Source: Lepturacanthus savala
Lineage: Eukaryota > Chordata > Actinopteri > Scombriformes > Trichiuridae
Assembly: GCA_030544235.1 (NCBI GenBank)
Contig: CM060464.1
Span: 25,810,152-25,874,151, forward strand
DNA length: 64,000 nt
Reading direction: 5' to 3'
The first letter of the stretch is position 1. Every line of letters starts with the position of its first letter. The translations under genes and the position numbers were made by a program. Below are positions 1 through 54,695 of this stretch, piece by piece. The notes beneath the pieces are model-generated. The model saw only the letters and a list, made by a program, of their open reading frames with translations. It did not search any database and was not told where the DNA came from.

Positions 1-144
1 ACTGAAATTACAGCAACACCTGCAGAATGAAGCACATTAAAATCCATCTCATAATTATAGGAGCCTGTTCTGGTCATTAGATAAGTTGATCATGTGTCAC
101 TGTGTTGCTGATTTACTGAATTATTGCTTAACCCTCTATTGCAT

Positions 145-166
145 ATTGTTGCCATATGGCAACAAT
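145..166. repeat. Perfect 22-bp palindrome
   Basis: The 11-base half site ATTGTTGCCAT is followed directly by its reverse complement ATGGCAACAAT with no spacer. It lies in AT-rich intron sequence and may be the centre of an old palindromic transposon, although I could not extend the symmetry outward. Confidence 0.8.
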
Positions 167-599
167 TACTTTATCTTTATTTTCTAAAAGCGGTGATATA
201 AAATATGTGTTTTTACAGCTAGGTGTGAAAAGGGGGCGTTTTATTTTTTAAGGACATACAATTTATGAGGTCACATGACCAGGATATCCTTTACTCATGG
301 GCATTTGACATGTGAGCATCACTGTCTCACAAACGAAGGTCGTCTTTTATTCTGAATTTTTCATCTGGGGTAAGTAAATTTTATTTGTTTTATTTATTTA
401 TTTTTACATTTAATTCAATCTTGATATTTTTTTTTCTAATATGCAGATTATATTTGAAAAAATAATATGAAACATTCCTAGTGCATACAACTTAATGGAG
501 TCCCATTCACCAACATAACAATAAAACAAGTAAAACATCATGTTTTACCATGTTTAAGTAATGTTTCATGCAATTGAGGGTGAAAGTTGTGACAAGGTT

Positions 600-880
600 C
601 ATGTTAAACAGGTATAATCGCTCCCTAGTGCTGCTATCTTCTTCTTCTTCTTCTTCGGTCTTTTACAGCAGTTGACATAATTTTGGCTTCCCCATATACT
701 TTCTCAATACTTTGTATACTAAGTCCTGATCGCCCTAATTACTTTCTAATTACTTTTTTGATTTCTCTGCATTGTCCTGTATAACATGGTGACGTGTTAT
801 ATTACGTCCTCCTCACTCCGCTCACAGGCCTGTGGGATGTTTCATATCCTGTTCTGCTCAGTGATAGTTACCTCAGGACG
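600..880. repeat. Probable teleost interspersed repeat with CTT tract
   Basis: A run of CTT triplets followed by CGGTCTTTTACAGCAGTTG resembles a motif I know from many fish introns (CTTCTTCGG-CTTTTA-CGGCAGTTGG). Its borders and class are uncertain. It is non-coding. Confidence 0.4.
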
Positions 881-1194
881 TCCAGTTAAATTTCTAATAA
901 TAATAATTAAACATTATTCAGTGACATTAATACCTAGTGCTTCAAATCAAGGAGGACATTAAAAAGAAGGAAAATAGAATTTTTCTGATGATGATAAGCA
1001 CCTTCATGTTTCTTCATAATAACTAGATGGGAAAACAATGACTCAGTATAATCAAAGAAAAATAAACATATACTGGATTTTTCCTCCATTCACTCATGTA
1101 TCTTCAAATTAGCTTTGGATTGTCGCTCCCTGGTGGTCGTTTCAGAAGAGACATGCAGATGAAATAGAATAGAGCTTTAGTTGTAGAAACTGTT

Positions 1195-1335
1195 CACCTT
1201 CCTCCAAGGCTGGAGGAAGTACTGAAGTTTATTACTTACGTAAAAGTACCAATACCCTACAAAATATTTACTGAAGTAAACATGGAAGTACTACATCAAG
1301 GCACTTACTTAACGACAAGTACTTTTAAACTAAAA
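1195..1335. repeat. Teleost interspersed repeat (AAGTACT-rich)
   Basis: Phrases such as GGAGGAAGTACTGAAG, AAAAGTACCAATA and TACTGAAGTAAA resemble a very common teleost repeat with irregular copies of AAGTA. A second member in the other orientation is at about 29186-29420. Non-coding; class not assigned. Confidence 0.5.
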
Positions 1336-1651
1336 GGGACTTTTCTGATAAACATAAACCTTAAACAGCAATTAGAGTAGACTGAAGTCTAGTCATGGTA
1401 ACAGTTTAGAGTCACTTTATTTAATCCAATATTTAATGGTTTTAAAAGCACTCTCTGATACTAATCAACAATTCCTGATTTGGTTTTGTTCTCACCATGT
1501 TTTGTAGTTTACAATACGTGTTAAAACCTCCTACAACAGGAGAACTGTCCTTTCACAGCGAGGGAACAGTGTGTGTTCGTGATTCATGCAGTGAATGTAC
1601 CATACAGTGAACGTGAGTCCTGTGTGTGTGTTTGTGTGTGTGTGTGTTTTA

Positions 1652-46399
<44,748 letters not shown>

Positions 46400-46421
<22 letters not shown>

Positions 46422-46800
46422 CGCGCCGCTGTCACGCCGCCGCTCTGAGTGTCCGCGCCGCTCACTTCGCTGTGCGTTAAACACGGAGAGGAGGCGAAGT
46501 TCAGCCACTACACGGCTCAAAGGTCAAAGGCCAGGTCACACGCGCAAGCGCGCGCACATCCGCGCGCACACACACACACAGACACACGCTCACTGATCCT
46601 GAAACCGATGATCACATCACAGCCCCGCACATCCTCGGTCCCAACAGTCAACCTCTGGACGCTTCGCTCAACTCTAGACCGAACACAATCTTTCAACTTT
46701 CTTCTCGAATTGGGTGGAAACAATTACAGCTGCGGAACCAATCGGGGGTCCTGGGGGCGGGACTTCACGCCGGGGCGGTGACGACATGCAGATGTTTGCT
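46400..46800 (-). promoter_or_regulatory. CpG-rich abca1 start region with CCAAT, GC boxes and nuclear-receptor half sites
   Basis: CpG density rises sharply here compared with the AT-rich flanks. A CCAAT box (46738-46742) and GC boxes (46754-46761 and 46772-46778) lie 300-360 bases upstream of the abca1 ATG. Three overlapping nuclear-receptor half sites sit at 46521-46538: AGGTCA, one base, AGGCCA, overlapping a second AGGTCA. ABCA1 is a known LXR/RXR target through a DR4 site, but no clean DR4 is visible here. The transcription start and any non-coding exon 1 are not determined. Confidence 0.6.
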
Positions 46801-47370
46801 TGTAAACAGCGGTGCCAGCAACACGTGCGTGATTATGGAAGAAACCCGTTTGCTGAGCCTCGTTTGTGGTGAAACGTTTTCATCAGTTAAGAAAAAAAGA
46901 AACAACTTTTATTAGGACATGATTCATCAGTCCGGCAGGTCCGCACATCTGCTTTGGAGACTTTACAGGAATTATAAATTTCATTATGGAGGAATAGGGG
47001 GGGCGTCCATCCAGTACGGCGTGTTCTTGACGTAATGTAAGGGGCGTCGGTTTGGTAGCGGCCGTCCTCACCGTCCATATGTGGTGCATTTTATGCCAAT
47101 GATGGCAACTGTGTCTGATGAAACTTTGTACTTGTCATTACTGAGTGAAAATGTTGTCAGTCACAATTTTCCTCATTTACGAAACACTGTCCAATTAAAG
47201 AAAAAGAGTTGAACAAAGAAGAGTGAATAAGTAAGGAACCATCACCAATGTGAACCCAGTTAGTTCCTCCAATCCAGTTTTCACAATCAAATGGATGTGA
47301 AACTTAACCATTTTCAAGTCAGCTCACCTGTGAGAACTGAACATTGTAGTAGTAAATGTTTTAACAACAA

Positions 47371-47507
<137 letters not shown>

Positions 47508-50500
47508 GTTTTAGTTAGTTATTTAGTTATATGCTTTATGCCCTCAGCGACCTCATCTAGACCACACAGAACACAGAACCCAGCAGTTTCTCCTTTCTCA
47601 AACTACACCAATGGTAAAAGTGCTTTGTGGATGGACTAAAAATGCCTTCAAATATGTTCCAGACTCAAATGAATAATGAAAAGTGACATGCACAACAATT
47701 TACTCCTTTACCTTTGAATCACGTTGTAGAAGTTAAAAGTCCAAATACGCCTTCAGACCTTGTTCTCACAGTATCCTCCAACCCACTTTCTTTTGTCATT
47801 CGTTAAACTTTGGAAGTTGTTAACAGAAAAGAAAGAGTTCTTCCTCGATAAGGATCAAAATGTCCCGTTGTCCCACTGCCTTCATTCGAACTTTGTTTTT
47901 AAGAGAACACTGCCACCTACTGCATTCATTGTAATGTATTTTTTTAACAGATGAATTACAAATATGTTGCCAATCATCTGTTTCATTTAAGACAACTGCA
48001 GGTTAAAACCCTGTTTGATGTTATTTCAAAAACTTTTCTGAGTAAAACAACATTGTGTGATTTAACAAAAGAGTTAAATAAATACGAGCAATTATAAAAA
48101 CATGTAAAAAGCAAAATATAATAGAGGTAAACTGAAATAATGTCAAAATTTGAGAATGGGCTGCCCTCCTCTGCCTCTGATGTGGTGTGAAATCACTACA
48201 ACACACAACCCAAGAGACTGGGCCAGCTCCATCCTCTCCTCTTATCTTCTGCTCTCAGAGGTGTTGTGACCTGCTCAGGGGGGAGATAAGGTATTAGGAC
48301 ACTGTTTGAATAACAGTGAATCATCATGTAAATACTTTGAAAGGGAACTGTGTAGGCGAGCAGCAGACGGGAGGGTGAGGACGGAGCTGAGAGACAGATG
48401 ATGGACAGGAGATGCTGGTTGGAGCAGCTATGGACGACTGTGGCCGGGGAGGGACGGAGGGAGGGAACTGCCCTGTGAGGTGCAGGAGGTGACTGGAGAC
48501 CTCAGAGTCTTGTGGTTCTGGCTGTTGCTGGCAAAGCTTGTGGTTCTGGCCTGTAACTGCTCTTTGTTCACCCTGGCCAGAGCTCTACATTACACAGAGC
48601 AGTGGAAATGACAAGTACAGACTACATATATAATGTAATATAACAGTTGGGGAAAGGTTATTTGTGGTGGACCTGTTTTAGATTGTTCCATGTAAGCATG
48701 GGACATTATTTTAGACCGGTATTCATCATTTCATCATTTCACAAAATTAAAAAAGAAATGTATCGTGACAAGCATTGTGGTTAGTAACTTTAATAAAAGT
48801 AGAATTCTGCTAAACTTCACTAGTCCCCACTGGTATGATAATGTGTATTTTAGGGCTTCTTATTCAATGAAATCTCCAGTAATTTAGTTTTCCCACTTCC
48901 CTCTGTGAAAACAGCTCCTATTTTCTGCATTGTCCAGTGACTTTATTAATGAGGCAGTAATATATCTTTGAGAAGTTATCATATGAATATGGTTATATAT
49001 GTTTAGAAAACAGGATTCAATGACTCCCTAGAGATAAGGTAAATCAGAAAGACAAATGACCAAAGGTGGCGAGTATTGAAAATGCAGTGGATGGTTTGGA
49101 CTTTTCACATGCATTGCTGGATGTAAGGAAACAATGAAAAATGGACGAGCATTAAAGAAATGAATGGAGACAATGTATGTAACAGCCTGATAAGGTGGGA
49201 ACTCCCACTTAATATATGGTCTCCCCAGATTGCCCCTATCATCCTGAAGAAGATAAAAGGTAAATACACACTTTGAACGTCAACATGCATGTATCCATAG
49301 CTTCTGCCTCTGTCTCATTCTCTCAGTTACACTCTCCTCCATTCACCAACTGAGAAACACACACACCCAAACACACAACATGAACAGAACTCGCTGTCCA
49401 TTTAGGGTCTAAACTCATCAAAGTCTCTTTCAAAAAATAGATACTCACCACCTCAAGAGAGCAAGAGTTTAATTGCAGGCTTAATTTCAGAGTGATCACA
49501 GGGTACCTTATAATACAATATAATATGGAGTAATCACAGTGCGATTTAACCGGTGTAGTCTAGACTTAATGACTACAGTTCTTTCTTGGAGGCACCATTA
49601 TTGTGACATTGCAACTCTTACTCTCCCCATTTTAACTTCAGATTACACTGCCTATTTCCTTTTCATTATCTGTAATCCCGTCTCCATTCTAAGCATTCCT
49701 AAGTATGAAAAAGGCAGAATGAATGAATTACAAGAATTGAGTGTGTATGTATGAAACCCATGTGCATATAGATGAGCTATAGTCACCACTGCTACATCAA
49801 GACATCACAAGTACCAATCAGTTTCTCCATCAAATACCATTATAAATAAATGGATAATATACATGCAGGGTGTATGCTACACAGCTAAATCATCTTCTCT
49901 TAGTTCATTTATACCACAACTGACACAAAATACAGCCCATAGCAGCATGGAATCTTTTAACTTCACAAGCTTTTCCATTGCCACGTGTACTGGGAAGATG
50001 CAATTCTTGTGAAATGATGACGACGTTTGCCCCATTTCATGCTTGGTCGCTGACGTTTTCAGCCTGAGAACAATGGTGCCTCAGGCAGCTGCTGTTTGTT
50101 ACACAAATGTTACAGAATCTTTTGAGCTTATTTATGCTTATATCACATTATTAAACATGTGCATGGTGAAGGTCAGCGGTGTTGAGTTGCAAAGTAACAC
50201 TGCCAACTACTGGCCTGACATGTAGACTACAGTGTTTTCAATAGATTTTGCAGAAAATGTGCATGCGGAGCAGTATCAAAATGTTGCTGTCTGCATGCAA
50301 AAAGAAGGACCAAACCACAACAGTTTCCTGGTTTTCAAGAACACTGTCATCTCATTGAGACCTGAGCAGCTCTTATATCAGAATCTAAACATCTGATATT
50401 AACATGTGTCTCCACATGATCTACCCCTCCCAGCTCTATATGCAAAGAATGACACCAGCTTTGTTTGGTTTAGTGTTAAATGTCAAAGCCACTGTAATGA

Positions 50501-51149
50501 GGAGTCTGCTTTGCAGCTTTATTGCTCTGTGATCTCTGTGTTGAAGAGGCTGTTGATCAGTGTGATAGGAGCTGGGGGTGGAGATGATGTGGAGGTAGGG
50601 GGGTTGGGGACTTCATGAATATTTGCTAATGCAGCATCGGCCCTCCTTCCCTCGTTCACACAGACTTTGATCACAGAGCTACAGCTCCTTATCAACTCAC
50701 AATAGAGGAAACACTGAATAATAAAGGAGCAACATTAACACACACACAGTACATTTTTTCTTGACTGGTTCTTGATCAGCGTTGATGAGAATGAAGAGAC
50801 GTGTAGCTCTATGACCATGATTTTCCATTTAATACAATGGGGTTTATGATACCCATGAACCCAGTGGAAACCCCAAAGATATATGTGGAAACTAGCAGCC
50901 TATGAAACTTTTTGTGGGGTCAGCTGGAGGCAAACATATTATCTCTCAATGTCAAATGATTTTACTATTTCAATCACCTCCTAAAAGGTTATCTTTGTTG
51001 TGAATTAGCCACACAGTGCCTCATTTACAGCTCTGGACCTGCCAACATGGCTGTCAGCGGCCAACTGCAACAAACCAGGTATGTGAATAAAAAACCCACA
51101 CCTGCATTTCAAAGACCAGCTATGCTTGTAAAGTGTATGGCTTTGGGCG

Positions 51150-51173
51150 TGTGTGTGTGTGTGTGTGTGTGTT
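51150..51173. repeat. Short TG microsatellite
   Basis: About 12 TG units just before the retrotransposon fragment. Confidence 0.9.
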
Positions 51174-51178
51174 AGTGG

Positions 51179-51454
51179 TTGAGACCCCTAAATCTAGATT
51201 CATGTAGTCGTGACCTTAGAGGTGTGGATCATCTGTCATTAGTTCAGCAGAATACAGCCATATTCATAAACCACAATGATAAAAGAAAACCTTATCTGAA
51301 AGAAATGAGCATCAGTTTCCGCTGTTGTGCATCAACTAAACACAGTGGTGAGGACTGTAAGGCATCTGTGAGATGCAAGGAGTGTGATAGCGATAGACAC
51401 ATCTCTGCATTTCGTCCAGCTCAGTCAGTGGAGGCTCTAGTAACAGAAAAATAG
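51179..51454 (+). pseudogene. Retrotransposon zinc-knuckle fragment (BEL/Pao-like)
   Basis: A 91-codon frame contains FRCCASTKHSGEDCKASVRC followed by KECDSDRHISA, two knuckle-like clusters spaced like the nucleic-acid-binding domain of fish BEL/Pao-type retroelements. No polymerase, integrase or LTR is seen; sequence to about 51760 may be decayed downstream remains. Family assignment is from motif memory only. Confidence 0.5.
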
Positions 51455-52199
51455 AAGAACTACTCATTGGTATATTTATTGTGTCATCGCTCCATGGAAA
51501 ACTCAAATAGCACTCCCTTTTGTTAGGGCAGGATATTCTGTGTTCACAAGGTACTAGAGCAGCACGATGGTCCGAATTGCAAGAGACCAGCCAAGAAATC
51601 CATCTCCAACACATCAGTGGACAGAGACCAGAGCTGCATCTGAAACTACCTGCATATGTATTAAGCAAAAATGAAGAATCCACTATCTTGAACATTATGT
51701 TTTTTAAAAATCTGGTCATATTTTGCAGGGAGCAACTCAATACCTCTATGCTATCCCAGTAGTGCTGTAGTACATCTGAATTGTATTTTCTATAAGTTAA
51801 CTTCCTACATAGAAGCTACTGTGATGTTTGAGTAGTAGCTACTCTGCTACTAAAGTTTCAGAGGCAACCCACGACTTTGTGGTTTTGTTTTCCTCTCAGT
51901 GAACTGTCCCTGTGCTTACATCAAGGCGAACCGGTCTTTGATTACAAGTTCTCAGGGTCCCAGGCAGCCACCAATCGCAGCATAGCTACGTTATCACAAT
52001 CCTTCTAAATGCACCTACATAAAGGAAGTCTCTACAAATGTCAGTGGAGAAAGGGCCAAATCTGGCCCTTCATTTCGGAGTTTTTTTCCGAAATGAAGCT
52101 TAAGGTATACACAATTTTATCCTTTACGGTAAATATGGCTGGCATGTTTCATATAAGTAACATGTATAAAAATGTATTTGTGAATTAGGTGAGTACCAA

Positions 52200-52271
52200 T
52201 CCTCGTTAGTATAGTGGACAGTATCTCCGCCTGTCACGCGGAAGACCGGGGTTCGATTCCCCGACGGGGAG
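52200..52271 (+). tRNA. tRNA-Asp (GTC)
   Basis: A 72-base cloverleaf beginning TCCTCGTTAGTATAGTGG, anticodon GTC in CCTGTCACG, and GGTTCGATTCC as T arm and B box. The acceptor stem pairs with CGGGGA plus discriminator G. The anticodon stem has a compensated T-A pair (TCCGC/GCGGA) where the vertebrate consensus has C-G. A TTTTT polymerase III terminator follows at 52277-52281. The gene looks functional. Confidence 0.97.
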
Positions 52272-52276
52272 ATTCC

Positions 52277-52281
52277 TTTTT
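52277..52281 (+). terminator. Polymerase III terminator of tRNA-Asp
   Basis: Five T residues six bases after the tRNA 3' end, followed by more T-rich sequence. Confidence 0.85.
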
Positions 52282-52791
52282 CTTTTACTGTATGTTTTTT
52301 TTTAACCCAGACGGACTACAGTAAATATACAATACAGTATTTAAAACAAAAATACGTAGCGTGTCTGTAAATGCAGAGTGCTTGATTTAATCAACATTAT
52401 AGGCTATATTTTTCTGCTATACTGCAAAAGTTGGTTTGCACTATTTCATTATCAATCATATGCGAAGATGTTTTTCTAGGGACCTTGCAGGGGGCGGGAC
52501 CCGGGAACAGTAAAGCTTAATTCCCTTAACTTTGACATTCATTCTCTATGATAAGTTCCTTACACTACAGATGTAATATAGTTTTGGCCACAGGGGTTTG
52601 TGGCGGCGCTGTTTCCACATTTTGTATGAAATTCGTTTCATCCAATCCCTTGAACTGTCTTTCAGCTTCACATTTCACCACGATGGCAACAACGACAACA
52701 TAAAATCAAGTCAAATCTAAGTCCAGCATCATGTATCAAAGGTTATAGCAGAATTTTAAATTAATTAGTCTTTTATTTTTTTGAAAAGAAG

Positions 52792-52795
52792 AAAA
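52792..52795 (-). terminator. Polymerase III terminator of tRNA-Val
   Basis: TTTT on the minus strand, six bases past the tRNA 3' end. Confidence 0.7.
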
Positions 52796-52800
52796 GAGAT

Positions 52801-52873
52801 TGTTTCCGCCCGGTCTCGAACCGGGGACCTTTCGCGTGTTAGGCGAACGTGATAACCACTACACTACGGAAAC
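52801..52873 (-). tRNA. tRNA-Val (AAC)
   Basis: Read on minus: GTTTCCGTAGTGTAGTGG start, anticodon AAC in CCTAACACG, GGTTCGAGACC T arm and B box, acceptor end GGAAACA. The only difference I see from the vertebrate consensus is in the T loop (GAGACC for GAAACC). The gene looks functional and faces the tRNA-Asp gene 530 bases away. Confidence 0.97.
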
Positions 52874-53079
52874 TGATGCTCTATGAGCTCCGTGGACGAT
52901 TATCGAGACTTAAATTACATGGTGAGCTGATTGATTATCAGTTCCCCCCCCCCCGATTGATTTCAACTGAGAAGCAACAATCAGTTTTGATCAGTACGAT
53001 ATAGTACGATATATAACTATATTATTTCAAAATAAAGATTATCTAAGGCATTTGCAATTGGGAGGAATGAGAAATTAAA

Positions 53080-53190
53080 TGTAATTCTGATGTGATACCT
53101 CCATTGCAGGAATAACATTTGGAGAGAACTGGTGCTGCTGTCCATAAGTTTCCTCAGACCTTTGTTGGAGATGAATCATTGCATCATGCA
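53080..53190 (+). repeat. Relic similar to the sequence downstream of the MHC class I gene
   Basis: This stretch (GATGTGAT... TGCAGGAATAAC, GAGAACTGGTGCTGCTGTCC, TTGGAGATGAATCA) matches 60140-60235 (GATGTGAAT... TGCAGGAGTAAC, AGAACTGATGCTGTTGTCC, TTGGAGATGAATCA) in the same orientation with small gaps. It may be the 3' end of a lost tandem class I gene copy, or an unnamed repeat. Confidence 0.55.
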
Positions 53191-54378
53191 TGCAATCATT
53201 GTCTTTGTCTTCAGATATCAAATTTATCCTTTTTGTTGATAATTAGCCTTAAATCCACTTAATTCTGGAAACAAACATCCTAAAACTCGTGAAACACTCA
53301 CAATTAGTTTGACAGATTTTACAAAGACTAGCGATTCTGCACCAGGTCACTGAAAAGAAAAAAACATTTTAATGATTTGTTTTCTCTAAGGTTATGTAAT
53401 CTGTAGTTGGCTCAATCTGCTCACTTCAGGTCGAAGATAATGAGTAATTATGAGTTGCTAATCAATCATCTTTTTGCCAGTGATTTGCAAAACATGATTT
53501 CTTGAAGGGCCACAGTTGTGTCACATATAGAGATGTAGAAATGATCTCCTGTCTATACATGAAGTCAAATTGGAATTGTTTCATATTTTTCTATATTTAT
53601 TTTTATTATGTGAAGTTTATAGTGTAACTTCTGTTAAATTAGTTCAATATATAAATAAAATTCTCCCTAAAACCTGTTTACGAGGTGTTCTGTTCTCTCC
53701 ATTCCTGTTTTTTTTCAGATATTCAGACTTAAAGGTTTTGTCCCAAGCTTTGTGAAATACTCTGGTGAAATTTGTCCTGACACCACGGTAGACACCAGGC
53801 TTTCACTTTTTTATCAGGTGCCAAAATGTGTGAGTATAAAATACCACACATTGTGTTTTTTGTTTATTAATGAGTACCCCAAACATTGTGACCACTAGAG
53901 GGCAACATAACCATCTAAAATGTGTCAGTGGTGAGGGAAGTCAGCAGAGAAACAGGCTTTCAGAGAAATTCTCCAACATTGTAACAACATTGTAAACTCC
54001 AACATTGTAAAATGTTTCTGTACTTAATCTGGTGCTTGATCTGGTGCAACTCTCAGCTTGTTTAAATCAAGACTGAGAGTTTTGTCTTTGCACTTGCCTT
54101 TTAATCAAACAATTATTTATTCTTTGCGCTTCACTTTGACTTTACTTTTTTAGAGTCTTCTCTTAAAATTTATGTTAATTGTATTCATGTTGTTTTTTTT
54201 TTAATAGAATCTGTGTAATATTTTTTAGTTGTAAAGTACATTGACTTTTCTTGTGCTGAAATGTGTTAAACTTGATCAACCTGCTTTACCTGACATTCCC
54301 TTGTGATTGTTGCATGTATCAGAAACAAAATCTCTCTTGGACTAATAAAGTCTTGGACTTTAACACTCACACTCCACA

Positions 54379-54411
54379 ATTGGTTCAATGATAGACCTAT
54401 GACGTGTATAT
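54379..54411 (+). promoter_or_regulatory. Possible MHC class I proximal promoter motifs
   Basis: ATTGG (54379-54383, inverted CCAAT), TGACGT (54400-54405, CRE/X2-like) and GTATATG (54405-54411, weak TATA-like) lie 60-95 bases before the start codon. The order is not that of the mammalian S-X-Y module, and no clear ISRE was found. Weak assignment. Confidence 0.3.
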
Positions 54412-54472
54412 GCACTACAGTTAGCTGGCGCTGCTGCTCACACGCCTCAAACAGAACTGTGTTCAAAACAAG

Positions 54473-54633
54473 ATGGAGAGACTAATTTTGTTTTTTCTCT
54501 TTTGTTACTTTTCATCTGCAGGTAAGATCACTTTTCATTCTTTGTTCTTTCTTTACTTAGATCATTTTTCTCAGGAGTTTGTGGCATCATGGTATTTGCA
54601 AAATTACATTTTCCAGCCTAGAGGAAGGTTAAA

Positions 54634-54695
<62 letters not shown>

